Shown piece after piece: positions 39,772-49,988 of a stretch of DNA of 64,000 bases (position 1 is the first letter of the stretch; every line of letters starts with the position of its first letter). This stretch comes from Lysobacteraceae bacterium (GTDB lineage Bacteria > Pseudomonadota > Gammaproteobacteria > Xanthomonadales > Xanthomonadaceae), in NCBI GenBank assembly GCA_026005075.1, contig BPKJ01000003.1, positions 302,639-366,638 of the forward strand, written 5' to 3'. A program made the translations under genes and the position numbers. The notes under the pieces were generated by a model, which was not told the DNA's origin, searched no databases, and was given only the letters and a program-made list of their open reading frames with translations.

Positions 39772-40734
39772 TCAGCCTTCGTCCCGCCAGCGGCGCAGGC
39801 GCGCCGCGGCAAGGAGCATGAGGATGCCGGCGACGGCGCCGAGCCAGGGCTCGGGGCTGGCGAGCGAGCCGTAGGCGGAACCGAGGCCGGTCAGTGCGGA
39901 CATCTGCTCGGGCGTGTCGACCGCCTGCATGAGCTCGAAGCTGCCGCGCAGCCAGGGCATGGGCAGGGTACCCAGCAGCAGGCGCGCGACGACATGCTCC
40001 CAGAACCAGGCGGTGGGGACGCTCAGGCTGCCGAGCAGATCGAACCAGCCAACCAGGATGCCGGCGCCCACCGGCAGCCCCACCGCCCACAGGAACGGCT
40101 TGCTGCGGGCAAAGGCCGAGCACAGCATCAACCAGCCCACCGTCGGCAGCGCCCACACCGCCGCGACGGGCAGACAGGCCAGCATCACCAGCACGGTGCG
40201 GATCGGGCTGGCGGCGCCGAGCAACAGGCCGAAGAAGTTCTGACCCTGCAGGGCAAGGTAGACGCCCACGACCACGACGGTCAGCAGCGCGGTCAACACC
40301 CCGGCGGCAAGTCCGATCAGCGGCGCCACCAGCAAGGCACTCAGGGCCTTGCCGAGCACCGTGGCGCCGTCGCTGACCGGCAGCGACTTCCAGAACAGCA
40401 CGCTGCGGTCGCGGCGGTCGTCGTAGAGCGTGCCCAGGCAGTAGAAGAACACGACGAAGGCGGTGGCCGTGGTGACCATTCCGGCGACCAGCATCATCGT
40501 CGCGTCGATCCCCAAGCCGAAGGCGTGGAGGGCCTGCGGATCCATGCTGCCGAGGGTGGCTTGCAGGCTGAGCATGCCCACGGTCACCTTCGGGCCGGTG
40601 CCGGTGGCGACGAGAAGGCCGATGCCCATCAGGTTGAACAGCACGAACAGGCTGCCGGCGATCACCGGCGCCCACAGGAAGCCTCCGCGGTGCTCCCAGA
40701 ACTCCCGCTTGAGCAGCCAGAGGATGGTCTTCAT
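39772..40734 (-). CDS. ABC transporter permease (ABC-2 type)
   Basis: A 320-residue membrane protein with about seven to eight hydrophobic helices. The start (KTILWLLKREFWEHRGGFLW) and the motif LYDDRRDRSVLFWKSLPVSD are typical of ABC-2 permeases next to YtrA-like regulators. A periplasmic loop lies between helices 5 and 6. It pairs with the ATPase that overlaps it by 4 bp. The cargo is unknown. Confidence 0.85.
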   Translation of the reverse strand: MKTILWLLKREFWEHRGGFLWAPVIAGSLFVLFNLMGIGLLVATGTGPKVTVGMLSLQATLGSMDPQALHAFGLGIDATMMLVAGMVTTATAFVVFFYCLGTLYDDRRDRSVLFWKSLPVSDGATVLGKALSALLVAPLIGLAAGVLTALLTVVVVGVYLALQGQNFFGLLLGAASPIRTVLVMLACLPVAAVWALPTVGWLMLCSAFARSKPFLWAVGLPVGAGILVGWFDLLGSLSVPTAWFWEHVVARLLLGTLPMPWLRGSFELMQAVDTPEQMSALTGLGSAYGSLASPEPWLGAVAGILMLLAAARLRRWRDEG

Positions 40735-41588
40735 GCGTAGGTCCCCTTCATGACGGCGACGAAAAGGTCGGATACGCCCGGCGTCCGCAGCTCGCCCAGC
40801 GCGGCGAGCTCGTCGCGGGGCACGCCATCGAACAGGAACACCGAGCGGCCGAACACCTGCCGCTCGTCCAGGGGCCGCAGCGCGCGGGCGCGCTCGGCGG
40901 TGTCCGGTCCGGCCATCAGCTCGGTGAACCGTCCGGCGACCTCGTCCATGGCGATGTCGAGGACGATCCTGCCTTCGCGGATGAACAGCAGGTCGGTGAG
41001 GATGTGCTCGATCTCCTCGACCTGATGCGTGCTGACCAGGATGGTCTTCTCCTCGTCGAAATAGTCGTTGAGGAGGTTCTGGTAGAACTGCTTGCGGTAC
41101 AGGATGTCGAGGCCCAGCGTCGGCTCGTCCAGCACCAGGAGCCGGGCGTTGATCGCCATGACCAGCGCCAGATGGAGCTGGACGATCATGCCCTTGGACA
41201 TTTCCCGCACCCGCATCCCGGGGCTGAGCCGGGTGTGGGCGAGCAGCGCCTCGCAGCGTGCGCGGTCGAAGCGCGGGTGGACGCCCTCGACGAAGTCGAT
41301 GGCCTCGCGCACCCGTATCCAGCGCGGCAGCACGGCGACGTCGGCGATGAACGAGACCTCGGTCATCAGGGCATCGCGGTCGGTGCGCGGATCCCGGCCG
41401 AGCACGTGCAGGCTGCCCTCGAAGGGCACCAGGCCCAGGATCGACTTGAGCAGGGTGGTCTTGCCGGCACCGTTGGGTCCGACCAGGCCGACGATGCGGC
41501 CCGCGGGAATGTTCAGGCTGACCCCGTCGAGGGCCAGCCTGGTGCCGTAACGCTTGCGCAGGCCCTGTGCCTCGATGACCGCGCTCAT
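40731..41588 (-). CDS. ABC transporter ATP-binding protein
   Basis: A 285-residue ATPase. Walker A is GPNGAGKTT, Walker B with the catalytic Glu is LLVLDEPTLGLD, and the H-loop is STHQVEE. The signature LSGGQ is replaced by MSKGM, as is usual for this ABC-2 subgroup. The C-terminal 60 residues are typical of exporters with separate permeases. It overlaps the GntR gene (4 bp) and the permease gene (4 bp). The four gene starts in the operon suggest tight stoichiometric coupling. Confidence 0.92.
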   Translation of the reverse strand: MSAVIEAQGLRKRYGTRLALDGVSLNIPAGRIVGLVGPNGAGKTTLLKSILGLVPFEGSLHVLGRDPRTDRDALMTEVSFIADVAVLPRWIRVREAIDFVEGVHPRFDRARCEALLAHTRLSPGMRVREMSKGMIVQLHLALVMAINARLLVLDEPTLGLDILYRKQFYQNLLNDYFDEEKTILVSTHQVEEIEHILTDLLFIREGRIVLDIAMDEVAGRFTELMAGPDTAERARALRPLDERQVFGRSVFLFDGVPRDELAALGELRTPGVSDLFVAVMKGTYA

Positions 41589-41971
41589 TGCTCCTGCTCC
41601 CTTGCCCGGGCCACCAGCTTCGAGGACTGCGCCAGGAGCGTCTCGGCCGACAGGCCGAGGCGCTCGATGCGCAGCAGCACGGCAGGCCATTCCTCGCGCA
41701 GGAAGCGCTCGCGCTCGCTGGCCAGGAGTTTCTCGGGTGCGCCGTCGGTCACGTACATGCCAAGTCCCCTGCGTTTCTCGACCAGGTTCTCGTCGACCAG
41801 CTCCTGGTAGGCCCTCGAGACGGTGATCGGATTGAGCTGGAAGTCCGCCGCCACCTGGCGGACCGAGGGTAGGGCGTCACCCGGCTTGAGGACGCCATCG
41901 AGAATCATGCCCACGACTTTCTCCTTGAGCTGGAGGTAGATCGGTCGGTTGTCGCTCCACTGCACGCTCAT
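41585..41971 (-). CDS. GntR-family (YtrA-type) transcriptional regulator
   Basis: A 128-residue repressor. The N-terminal winged helix is PIYLQLKEKVVGMILDG, then LPSVRQVAADFQLNPITVSRAYQEL. A short C-terminal helical segment stands in place of a ligand domain, which defines the YtrA subgroup. YtrA-type regulators bind their own operon promoter next to an ABC exporter. The palindrome in the promoter at 42223-42246 is its likely site. The ATG at 41971 is coupled to the small membrane gene upstream. Confidence 0.9.
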   Translation of the reverse strand: MSVQWSDNRPIYLQLKEKVVGMILDGVLKPGDALPSVRQVAADFQLNPITVSRAYQELVDENLVEKRRGLGMYVTDGAPEKLLASERERFLREEWPAVLLRIERLGLSAETLLAQSSKLVARAREQEQ

Positions 41972-42192
41972 GCGCCGGTCTCCGGACGACGGGCCGCGCG
42001 GGCGGCAAAGGAGTAGAAGGGCATCCGCGAAGCGACCCGTACCGCGCGGGCGGCCTCCTCGGCGAGGTACTCCCGCTCGGCGGCGCCCGCGCCCAGCGGG
42101 CTGCCGGTGGCGGCGCTGAAGGCGAAATAGGCGGTCAGGATCGCGGCCGCCAGCAGTGCGCTGGACAGGGAACGCCTGAGTCGATGCCACAT
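41968..42192 (-). CDS. Small membrane protein heading the ABC/GntR operon
   Basis: A 74-residue protein with a single hydrophobic helix (SSALLAAAILTAYFAFSAA) and a cytoplasmic or periplasmic acidic/basic tail. No family is recognised. The ATG at 42192 is preceded by AAGGAGGCC. It is the first gene of the operon and overlaps the GntR gene by 4 bp, so it may contact the exporter. Confidence 0.6.
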   Translation of the reverse strand: MWHRLRRSLSSALLAAAILTAYFAFSAATGSPLGAGAAEREYLAEEAARAVRVASRMPFYSFAARAARRPETGA

Positions 42193-42222
42193 GGCCGGCC
42201 TCCTTGGGTTGAGGGATGCCTT

Positions 42223-42263
42223 AGTGTTGTAGGTAACTATAACACTACTTGTGTGGCTTGCAA
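42223..42263 (-). promoter_or_regulatory. Promoter and operator of the GntR-ABC operon
   Basis: On the minus strand TTGCAA (-35, 42258-42263) and TATAGT (-10, 42236-42241) are 16 bp apart. An inverted repeat overlaps the -10: AGTGTTGTA at 42223-42231 against TATAACACT at 42238-42246, eight of nine bases complementary. Its position would block RNA polymerase, and YtrA-type GntR proteins are known to bind such palindromes. Confidence 0.65.
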
Positions 42264-42352
42264 GCCCCCCGGGGCCATGACGAATCCTTCGCGTGCTTGC
42301 AGTCAGACTTCGCTCAGCTTCAGACACCCCGAAACCCGCAAGGAGGATTGCA

Positions 42353-42937
42353 ATGCGTGCGCGTGTTCTGCTTCTCGTCCTGGTGCTGGCTCCCGCGCCG
42401 GTCCGCGCCGAGGATTGCCCGCCGCTGCTCGACCACCGCTACCGGCCGCTGGCGGGCACGCAGCCGGTGCACCTTTGCGAGGCCTTCCGCGGCAAGGTGC
42501 TGCTGATCGTGAACACCGCCAGCAAATGCGGCTTCACCCCCCAGTACGAGGGGCTGGAGGCCCTGCACGAGGCACTCGCGCCGCGCGGCTTTGCGGTGCT
42601 GGGCTTTCCCTCCAACGACTTCCTCGGCCAGGAACCGGGTACGGAGGAGGAGATCCGTGCGTTCTGCACCCTCACCTACGGCGTGAAGTTCCCGATGTTC
42701 GAGAAGGTGGTGGTGCGCGGCGAGGACGCCACGCCCCTGTATCGGGCGCTGGCGCGTGAGGCCGGCGAGGCGCCGGGCTGGAACTTTCACAAGTACCTCA
42801 TCGATCGCGAGGGCAGGCTGGTGGCCAGCTTCGGATCGCGCACCCGGCCCGAGGATCCGCAGCTGCGGGCCAGGATCGAGGCCCTGCTCGACACCGAGCG
42901 CGCCGCGGGCCCGGGCGCGGCGGCCGCGCAACCCTGA
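42353..42937 (+). CDS. Periplasmic glutathione peroxidase family protein
   Basis: A 194-residue peroxidase with a signal peptide (residues 2-19, ending VRAE). The peroxidatic Cys is in NTASKCGFTPQYEGL, followed by GFPSNDFLGQEPGT and the active-site Trp region WNFHKYLID. In bacterial members a thioredoxin-type reductant is more usual than glutathione. The FPCNQF pattern of classic enzymes is FPSNDF here, so the common resolving Cys of thioredoxin-dependent types is not obvious. A strong AGGAGG site precedes the ATG at 42353. It is divergent from the GntR operon. Confidence 0.88.
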   Translation: MRARVLLLVLVLAPAPVRAEDCPPLLDHRYRPLAGTQPVHLCEAFRGKVLLIVNTASKCGFTPQYEGLEALHEALAPRGFAVLGFPSNDFLGQEPGTEEEIRAFCTLTYGVKFPMFEKVVVRGEDATPLYRALAREAGEAPGWNFHKYLIDREGRLVASFGSRTRPEDPQLRARIEALLDTERAAGPGAAAAQP

Positions 42938-43020
42938 GCCGGATCGAGACCAGGACGGCCATCGGCGGACGTGGCACCATCGCGGCTCGGCAAGCCCCTG
43001 CCACCGTACTGGAGACGACC

Positions 43021-43611
43021 ATGCCCCTGCTCGAACCGATCCCCGACTGCACCGACCCCGAACTGGCCGAGCTCGCCCGGTTCTTCCAGGAGACGCTGGG
43101 CTTTCCGCCCAACAGCGTGCTGACCATGCAGCGCCGACCGGAGATCGCCAAGGCCTTCGTCGCCCTCAACCGCGCGGTGATGGCGAACCACGGCCGCCTG
43201 ACCTGCGAGCAGAAGCGCCTGGTCGGCCTGCTGGCCAGCACGGCGGCGGGCTGCCGCTACTGCCAGGCGCACACTGCGCTCGCCGCCAGCCGTTACGGAG
43301 CCAGCCGCGAGCGTCTGCAGGCGATCTGGTCGTTTCGCGACAGCCCCCTGTTCAGCGAGGCCGAAAAGGCCGCCTTCGAGTTCGCCATCGCCGCCTCGAC
43401 CGTCCCCAACGGTGCCGACGAGGCGGTCTGGGACCGGCTGCGCGCGCACTGGGACGAGGGGGAGATCGTCGAGCTGCTTGGCGTGATCAGCCTGTTCGGC
43501 TTCCTCAACCGCTGGAACGACTCGATGGGCACGCCGATCGAGCCGGGGGCACGGGCCCACGCCGAGGCCGTGCTGGCCGACGCCGGATGGAGCCCCGGCA
43601 AGCACGGCTGA
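43021..43611 (+). CDS. Carboxymuconolactone decarboxylase/AhpD-like family protein
   Basis: A 196-residue helical protein with the AhpD-type CxxC pair CRYCQAH and the surrounding pattern LVGLLASTAAGCRYC plus LLGVISLFGFLNRWND. These are typical of peroxidase-related (uncharacterised) members of the carboxymuconolactone decarboxylase family, which can act as thiol-based peroxidase partners. It follows the glutathione peroxidase by 83 bp on the same strand, so joint action in peroxide defence is plausible. The GGAG site precedes the ATG at 43021. Confidence 0.8.
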   Translation: MPLLEPIPDCTDPELAELARFFQETLGFPPNSVLTMQRRPEIAKAFVALNRAVMANHGRLTCEQKRLVGLLASTAAGCRYCQAHTALAASRYGASRERLQAIWSFRDSPLFSEAEKAAFEFAIAASTVPNGADEAVWDRLRAHWDEGEIVELLGVISLFGFLNRWNDSMGTPIEPGARAHAEAVLADAGWSPGKHG

Positions 43612-43630
43612 GGCGGGCGGCCGCCGGGGC

Positions 43631-46600
43631 TCATGCCCGTCCGAGGCCGCGGCGGCGCAGCAGGTAGTAGGCCGCCGGCAGCACCAGCATCGACAGCAGC
43701 GGGGCGCTGAGCATGCCGCCGACCATCGGTGCGGCGATGCGTTGCATCACCTCCGATCCGGTTCCCTCGCCGCGCATGATCGGCAGCAGTCCGGCGAGGA
43801 TGACCGCCGCCGTCATCGCCTTGGGCCGCACCCGCAGCACCGCGCCCTCGCGGATGGCCTCGAGCAGGTCGGTCTCGGCGCGATGGCCTGCCGCCCAGCG
43901 CGCCTCCCACGCGTGCTTGAGGTAGACCAGCATGATCACGCCGAACTCGGCGGCGACCCCGGCCAGGGCGATGAAGCCCACCATGCCGGCGACGGAGAGG
44001 TTGTGGCCGAGCAGGTAGAGCAGCCAGATCCCGCCGACCAGGGCAAACGGCAGGGTGAGCATCAGCAGCAGCGCCTCGTCGGTGCGGCCGAAGGTGAGCT
44101 GCAGCAGGACGAGGATGATCAGCAGCGTGAAGGGAACCACCCAGGCCAGGCGCTCCGTCGCGCGCTGCAGGAACTCGAACTGCCCCGACCAGGCCAGCGC
44201 GTAGCCGGCCGGCAGCTTGACCTCGGCCGCCACCTTCCGCTGCATCTCGGCCACCGCCGAGCCGAGGTCGCGGCCCCGCAGGTCGACGTAGACGTAGGCG
44301 GCCAGGCGCCCGTTCTCGCTGCGCAGCATGGGCGGCCCCTCGCTGATGCGGACGGTGGCCAGCTCGCCCAGGCTGAGCTGCCGCCCGTCGCGGCCGACGA
44401 GGGGCAGCCGGCGCAGGTCCTCCGGGGAGTCTCGCAGCTCGCGCGGATACCGCACGTTGATCGGGTAGCGTTCCAGGCCCTCGACGGTCTGGCCGACGTT
44501 CATGCCGCCGACCGCCGAGGCGATGAGCGCATGCACGTCGGCCATGTTCAGGCCATGGCGGGCGGCGCGGCTGCGGTCGATGTCCACCTCGATGTAGCGA
44601 CCGCCGCCGAGCCGTTCCGCCACCGCGCTGGTCACCCCGGGCACCTCGCGCACCACCGCCTCGATCTCGCGCGCCAGCCGCTGCAGCGTCTCCACCTCGC
44701 TGCCCAGGACCTTGATCCCGACCGGGCTCTTGATGCCGGTGGCGAGCATGTCGATGCGGTTGCGGATCGGCGGGATCCAGACGTTGGCAAGGCCAGGCAC
44801 CCGAACCGTGCGGTCCAGTTCCTCGACCAGCTTTTCCAGGGTCATGCCCGCGCGCCATTCGGAGCGCGGCCTGAGCCGGATCACGGTCTCGAACATCTCC
44901 AGCGGCGCCGGGTCGGTGGCGGTTTCGGCGCGGCCCGCCTTGCCGTGCACGCTGGCCACCTCGGGGACGGTGCGGATCAGCCGGTCGGTCTGCTGCAGCA
45001 GTTCGGCGGCCTTGGCGGCGGACAGGCCGGGCAGCGCGGTGGGCATGTAGAGCAGGTCGCCCTCGTCCAGCGGCGGCATGAACTCCCTGCCGATGTGCTG
45101 CAGCGGCCACAGACTGGCCAGAAGCAGCAGGCCGGCCGCGGCGAGGGTGCTGCGCGGAAAGCGCAGCACCGCCTCGAGCAGGGGCCGGTAGAGCGTGATC
45201 AGCAGGCGGTTGAGCGGGTTGCGCCGCTCCTCCGGGATACGGCCGCGGATCAGGTAGCCCATCAGCACCGGCACCAGGGTCACGGAAAGGCCGGCCGCGG
45301 CGGCCATGGCATAGGTCTTGGTGAAGGCCAGCGGCGAGAACAGCCGTCCTTCCTGCGCCTCGAGGCTGAACACCGGCACGAAGGAGAGGGTGATGATGAG
45401 CAGCGAGAAGAACAGCGCCGGCCCGACCTCCGTCGCCGCATCGGCGATGATCCGCCAGCGGGTCTCGCCCTCGGGCGGCGGTCCGGGATGGGCGTGGGCC
45501 CAGGCCTCCAGGCGCTTGTGGGCGTTCTCGATCATCACCACCGCGGCGTCCACCATGGCACCGATGGCGATGGCGATGCCGCCCAGCGACATGATGTTGG
45601 CGTTGACGCCCTGCGCGTGCATGACGATGAACGCCGCCAGCACGCCGAGCGGCAGGGCGACCACCGCCACCAGCGCCGATCGCAGGTGGAACAGGAACAC
45701 CGCACAGACCAGCGCCACCACGAGGAACTCCTCGAGCAGCTTGCCGCGCAGGTTGTCGATGGCGCGTTCGATCAGGCCGGAGCGATCGTAGGTCGGCACG
45801 ATCTCGACGCCCTCGGGCAGGCTCCGCTGCAGTTCGGCCAGCCTGGCCTTGAGCGCGTGCAGGGTGGACAGCGCGTCCTCGCCGGAGCGCAGCACCACCA
45901 CCGCACCGACGGCCTCGCCCTCGCCGTCCAGCTCGCCGATCCCGCGACGCATCTCCGGACCGACGCGGATCTCGGCGACGTCGCCGAGCCGCACCGGCAC
46001 ACCGTCGCGGTCGGCGCGCAGCGGGATCGCACGGAAGTCCTCCAGCGTGCGCAGGTAGCCCGAGGCGCGGACCATGAACTCGGCCTCGCCGAGCTCCAGC
46101 ACCGAGCCGCCGGCTTCCTGGTTGCCACGCTCCAGTGCCTCGATCACCTCCGGAAGGGAGATGCGAAAGGCCGCAAGCCGCAGCGGATCGACCACCACCT
46201 GGTACTGCCGCACCATGCCGCCGACCGTCGCCACCTCGGCGACGCCCGGCACGGTCTTCAGCTCGAAGCGCAGGAACCAGTCCTGCAGGCTGCGCAGCTG
46301 GGCAAGATCGTGCCGGCCGCTGCGATCGACCAGTGCGTACTGGAAGATCCAGCCGACCCCGGTCGCATCCGGGCCGAGCGCGGCGCGTGCGCCGGGGGGA
46401 AGCTGGGACTGCACCTGGCTGAGGTACTCCAGCACCCGCGAGCGCGCCCAGTACAGGTCGGTGCCGTCGCGGAACAGGACATAGACGTAGCTGTCGCCGA
46501 AGAACGAGAAGCCACGCACCACGGCCGCGCCGGGTACCGACATCAGCGTCGTCGCCAGCGGATAGGTGACCTGCTGCTCGACGAGTCTTGGCGCCTGCCC

Positions 46601-46762
46601 CGGCCAGCTGGTGCGCACGATGACCTGGGTGTCGGACAGGTCGGGCAGGGCGTCGAGCGGGGTGCGCTGCACGGACAGCACGCCCCACGCCGCAAGCAGC
46701 ACGCTGGCCAGCAGCACGAGGAAGCGGTTGCGGATCGACCAGCCAATCAGGCCCCCGATCAT
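43631..46762 (-). CDS. cusA: CusA-type heavy-metal efflux RND pump
   Basis: A 1043-residue inner-membrane pump of the HME-RND family with 12 transmembrane helices and two large periplasmic loops. The proton-relay motif [19 protein letters not shown] and the substrate-region [17 protein letters not shown] are those of CusA/CzcA types. Sequence alone cannot fix copper/silver against zinc/cobalt, but the CopA gene and the CusF-like extension on CusB favour copper/silver. It expels metal through CusC, driven by protons. It overlaps cusB by 4 bp. Confidence 0.9.
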   Translation of the reverse strand: MIGGLIGWSIRNRFLVLLASVLLAAWGVLSVQRTPLDALPDLSDTQVIVRTSWPGQAPRLVEQQVTYPLATTLMSVPGAAVVRGFSFFGDSYVYVLFRDGTDLYWARSRVLEYLSQVQSQLPPGARAALGPDATGVGWIFQYALVDRSGRHDLAQLRSLQDWFLRFELKTVPGVAEVATVGGMVRQYQVVVDPLRLAAFRISLPEVIEALERGNQEAGGSVLELGEAEFMVRASGYLRTLEDFRAIPLRADRDGVPVRLGDVAEIRVGPEMRRGIGELDGEGEAVGAVVVLRSGEDALSTLHALKARLAELQRSLPEGVEIVPTYDRSGLIERAIDNLRGKLLEEFLVVALVCAVFLFHLRSALVAVVALPLGVLAAFIVMHAQGVNANIMSLGGIAIAIGAMVDAAVVMIENAHKRLEAWAHAHPGPPPEGETRWRIIADAATEVGPALFFSLLIITLSFVPVFSLEAQEGRLFSPLAFTKTYAMAAAAGLSVTLVPVLMGYLIRGRIPEERRNPLNRLLITLYRPLLEAVLRFPRSTLAAAGLLLLASLWPLQHIGREFMPPLDEGDLLYMPTALPGLSAAKAAELLQQTDRLIRTVPEVASVHGKAGRAETATDPAPLEMFETVIRLRPRSEWRAGMTLEKLVEELDRTVRVPGLANVWIPPIRNRIDMLATGIKSPVGIKVLGSEVETLQRLAREIEAVVREVPGVTSAVAERLGGGRYIEVDIDRSRAARHGLNMADVHALIASAVGGMNVGQTVEGLERYPINVRYPRELRDSPEDLRRLPLVGRDGRQLSLGELATVRISEGPPMLRSENGRLAAYVYVDLRGRDLGSAVAEMQRKVAAEVKLPAGYALAWSGQFEFLQRATERLAWVVPFTLLIILVLLQLTFGRTDEALLLMLTLPFALVGGIWLLYLLGHNLSVAGMVGFIALAGVAAEFGVIMLVYLKHAWEARWAAGHRAETDLLEAIREGAVLRVRPKAMTAAVILAGLLPIMRGEGTGSEVMQRIAAPMVGGMLSAPLLSMLVLPAAYYLLRRRGLGRA

Positions 46763-48591
46763 GGTCGCGCTCCTTCCTTCGCGGTAGACCGGGCTTCGGC
46801 CCGCTCGATGGCCTCGATGCGCGGCAGCCCGCGCGGACGCGGCGCGAAGCGGATCACGACCTGCTCGCCCGGACGCAGGCCCTCGGCGGAGACACCCTCG
46901 CCGAGCTCGAAATCCATGGTCATGCCCGGCCAGCCCAGCTCCGGCACGGCCTCGTGGCTCAGGCGCAGCCGGCCGTCGGCGAGACCCTCGATCCTGGCGC
47001 GCACGGTGTACGGCCCGGCGCCGGGATCCTGCGCGGCGCCGTGGTCATGGGCCATGCCCGGGTCGTGCCTTGCCCCGTGGTCGTGCATCGCCCCGTGGTC
47101 GTGCGTCGTGCCGTGCTCGTGCGTCGTGCCGTGCTCGTGCGCCGTGCCGTGCTCGTGCGCCGTGCCGTGGTCGTGCGTCGCTCCGTGGTCGTGCATCGCC
47201 CCGTGCTCGTGCGCCGCGCCGTGGTCGTGCTCGGCGCCCGGATCCTGCGCTTGCGGAGCATCCGCCCCGAGCCGTGCCAGCACGCCCTTGAGGCTGGCCT
47301 CGGAATCGAGGAGGAACTGCCCGGACACGACCACCTCCTCACCGGCCACGAGGCCGTCGAGGATCTCGACCCGGCCCTCGTCCTCGATGCCGGTGCGGAC
47401 CTCCACCGGGCGGAAGCGGCCCTCGCCCTCGGCGCGCATCACGAGCGTGCGGCGGCCGGTCGGGATCAGCGCCTCGGTGGGCACCACCACGGCATCGCGC
47501 GCTGCCGTCTCCAGATCGAGCTCGACGAACATGCCGGGTTGCAGACGGTGCCCGGGGTTGGCCGCGTCGATGCGGACCCGGCGCGTGCGGGTCTCGGCAT
47601 CGATCACCGGCAGCAGGGCGTGCACCGCTGCCTGCAGCTCGAGCCCGGGCCAGGCCGGGCTGCGCACGCGGGCCTGCATGCCCTCGCGCAGCAGCGGCAC
47701 CTGTCCTTCGGGCACCTCGGCCTCGATCCAGACCCGATCGAGCGCGTCGATCCGCGCCAGCGGCATCCCGGCGATGACCGTGCTGCCTTCGCGCACCGCA
47801 AGCTCGGTCACCACGCCGTCGATCGGGGCCAGCACCTGCGCCGTCGCGATCGGCCTCCGGCTGCGTCGCACCGCGGCGATCTGGCTGTCGTCCATGCCCA
47901 GCTGGCGCATTCGCGCGGTCGCCGCCTCCAGCATGCGCTCGCGCTCGGCCGCGGGCAGATCCATGCGCAGCAGGGCGAGGTAGTCTTCGCTGGCGGCCAC
48001 CCAGTCGGGCACGCGGATGGCCATCAGCACCTGGCCGCGGCGGACCGGATCGAGGCTGGCGCGGACCTCGAGCCGCTCGACGAAACCGGTCGCCCGGGCC
48101 TGCAGCAGATGGCGCTCGCGCTCGTTCCAGGTCACCGAGCCGACCGCGCGCAGGCGCGGCCGGAGGCTGGCGCGCACCACGCGGGCGGTGCGCATGCCAA
48201 GGTTCTGCACCTGGCGGGCCGAGATCTGCACCGTGCCAGGGTCGGCCTGCTCGGCACCGGCGTAAACGGGCACCAGCATCATGTCCATGAAGGGCGACTT
48301 GCCGGGGGCCTCGAACCGCTGCCCCGGCACCATGGGGTCCTGGTAGTACAGGATCCGCCTCCCGGTCACGGGATCGACGTCGCCGGCCTTGAGGCCGGTT
48401 TCGATGTGGCGGCGGGTTGCGGCCTCGCCCTCGGCGATGCTGAAGCTTGCGGGGTCCACCGGCGTGGCCGCGGCGGCGGGGGCCTTGGCCGCCGCGCGTC
48501 CGCGCTCGAGGCCCAGCCGGTAGGCGATGGCGGCGGTGGCGGCGAGCAGCAGGATGGCCGCGACGGCGGCCCATGTGCGCAGGCGTTTCAT
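46759..48591 (-). CDS. cusB: CusB-type periplasmic adaptor with His-rich repeat linker and CusF-like C-terminal domain
   Basis: A 610-residue adaptor. The N-terminal helix ([22 protein letters not shown]) anchors it. A degenerate heavy-metal-binding segment ([25 protein letters not shown]) replaces the usual CPMHP motif. The membrane-fusion body follows ([30 protein letters not shown]). Residues about 455-520 hold eleven 6-residue units H(D/E)HGxx, a likely metal-binding linker, encoded at 47032-47229. The C terminus is CusF-like, with [13 protein letters not shown] holding the Trp and Met copper ligands. It links cusA to cusC. Confidence 0.9.
   Translation of the reverse strand: MKRLRTWAAVAAILLLAATAAIAYRLGLERGRAAAKAPAAAATPVDPASFSIAEGEAATRRHIETGLKAGDVDPVTGRRILYYQDPMVPGQRFEAPGKSPFMDMMLVPVYAGAEQADPGTVQISARQVQNLGMRTARVVRASLRPRLRAVGSVTWNERERHLLQARATGFVERLEVRASLDPVRRGQVLMAIRVPDWVAASEDYLALLRMDLPAAERERMLEAATARMRQLGMDDSQIAAVRRSRRPIATAQVLAPIDGVVTELAVREGSTVIAGMPLARIDALDRVWIEAEVPEGQVPLLREGMQARVRSPAWPGLELQAAVHALLPVIDAETRTRRVRIDAANPGHRLQPGMFVELDLETAARDAVVVPTEALIPTGRRTLVMRAEGEGRFRPVEVRTGIEDEGRVEILDGLVAGEEVVVSGQFLLDSEASLKGVLARLGADAPQAQDPGAEHDHGAAHEHGAMHDHGATHDHGTAHEHGTAHEHGTTHEHGTTHDHGAMHDHGARHDPGMAHDHGAAQDPGAGPYTVRARIEGLADGRLRLSHEAVPELGWPGMTMDFELGEGVSAEGLRPGEQVVIRFAPRPRGLPRIEAIERAEARSTAKEGARP
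47032..47229 (-). repeat. 18-bp tandem repeat encoding the His-rich linker of CusB
   Basis: Eleven consecutive 18-bp units encode H(D/E)HG plus two small or polar residues. One unit has a Pro in place of the second His (HDPG). Copies differ at a few positions, so copy number is likely to vary between strains. Confidence 0.9.
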
Positions 48592-49913
48592 GGCTGCACC
48601 TCGTCTGGCAGGGAGGGGGTCGTGGCGTGGGCGACGGGCCCGATGGGCAGGAAGGCCAGTTCGGCCCAGCTCATGGCGGTCTTGCGGGCGAGCTCGATGC
48701 ACTCGAGGTCCTGGTCCAGGCGCTGGCGCTGTGCGTCGAGGTAATCGGCAAGCGGGGCCTGGTTGCCGCGGAAGGCCGCCTCCATCGCCACCACCCGCTG
48801 CTCGGCAAGGGCCAGCCGCTCACCGCGGCACAGCGCAAGCCGCGCGAGCTGGCTGCGCCAGGTGTTGATCCGGCTACGGATCTGCGCCTCGCGCGCGCGG
48901 CGCACGTCCTCGGTCTGGTGACGTGTCCGCTCCAGCCGGTCGAGCGCTGCGGCGAGTTCGCGGTCCTGGCGGTTGCCGCGGTCCCACGGCAGCGGCACCG
49001 CCACGTTCAGGCTGATCACGTCGCCGAAGGCGGGGTCGCGGCGGCCGTACATCAGGGACCAGCTCCAGTCCGGGCGGCGGTCGAGCCGGGCCTGCTCGGC
49101 GCGGCTCTGCGCGACCTGCTCCTGGAGGCGGAAGACCGCCACCTCCGGATCCTCGGCCGGCACCGCGAGCGCTTCTACCACCGCGAGCCGATCGAGATCG
49201 GGCAGGCGTCCGGGCGGACGGGAGGCCTGCGGCCCGATCCAGCGCTCCAGCCCGACCAGGGCATTGGCCAGCGCGGTGCGGGCCTGTTCCACGCGGTCTT
49301 CCACGCGCGCCACCTCCGCGCGGGCGAGCAGGGCATCGGCCAGCGGGCGGCGGCCGCTGCGGTAGGCCGCCTCCACGGCATCGGCCAGCTGCCGGGTGCG
49401 CTGCTGGCGTTCCAGCAGGCGCTCGAGGGCCTGCGCGCGGAAGTGGCGCGTGAGCCAGGCGCGCGCGGTTCCGATGCGCACGCGCAGGCGCTCGCGCTCC
49501 CCCTCTGCCTGCGCCGCATCGGCGGCGTGGGCGAGCCCTTCGCTGCGTGCTGCGCGCTTGTCGCGGCCGACCCAGGTCTGCGCAAGGCCGACCGCGGCCA
49601 TGCCCATCGGGCTGCCGTCGAGGCGGCCGCGTTCGGGGCCGGTGACCGGCAGGTTGCTCAGCGCCAGCATCAGCGTCGGATCGGGCAGCCGCGCCGCCGC
49701 CACGGCCTGCTCGCGCAGGGCGTGTGCATCGAGCCGTGCGGCGGCAAGCAGGGGCGCGCGGTCTTCGGCGAGCCGCAGGGCCTCATCGAGATCGAGCGGG
49801 GCGGGTTCGGCCGCGCGCAGCGGCGCGGCGGCGGGCAGCAGCAGTGCGGCCAGCAGCCAGCCGCATGCGGCAAGGCGCGGCCTCCCGCAGCGAGGACGGG
49901 ATCGCAAGGACAT
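48588..49913 (-). CDS. cusC: CusC-type TolC-family outer-membrane efflux protein
   Basis: A 441-residue outer-membrane channel subunit. A signal peptide (LAACGWLLAALLLPAAAPLRA) precedes two long helical repeats, each starting with a segment such as LDEALRLAEDRAPLLAAARLDAHALREQAVAAARLPDP and the later LDRRPDWSWSLMYGRRDP. No lipoprotein Cys is clear after the signal. It would form the trimeric exit duct for CusBA. It overlaps cusB by 4 bp and is the third gene of the copA operon direction. Confidence 0.88.
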   Translation of the reverse strand: MSLRSRPRCGRPRLAACGWLLAALLLPAAAPLRAAEPAPLDLDEALRLAEDRAPLLAAARLDAHALREQAVAAARLPDPTLMLALSNLPVTGPERGRLDGSPMGMAAVGLAQTWVGRDKRAARSEGLAHAADAAQAEGERERLRVRIGTARAWLTRHFRAQALERLLERQQRTRQLADAVEAAYRSGRRPLADALLARAEVARVEDRVEQARTALANALVGLERWIGPQASRPPGRLPDLDRLAVVEALAVPAEDPEVAVFRLQEQVAQSRAEQARLDRRPDWSWSLMYGRRDPAFGDVISLNVAVPLPWDRGNRQDRELAAALDRLERTRHQTEDVRRAREAQIRSRINTWRSQLARLALCRGERLALAEQRVVAMEAAFRGNQAPLADYLDAQRQRLDQDLECIELARKTAMSWAELAFLPIGPVAHATTPSLPDEVQP

Positions 49914-49988
49914 GGGGCACTCCCAGCGTGGGATCGCCCGCGGGACGCGGGCAGGGCACCGGCCGCGGGGTGCCGCGTGCCGGACCGA

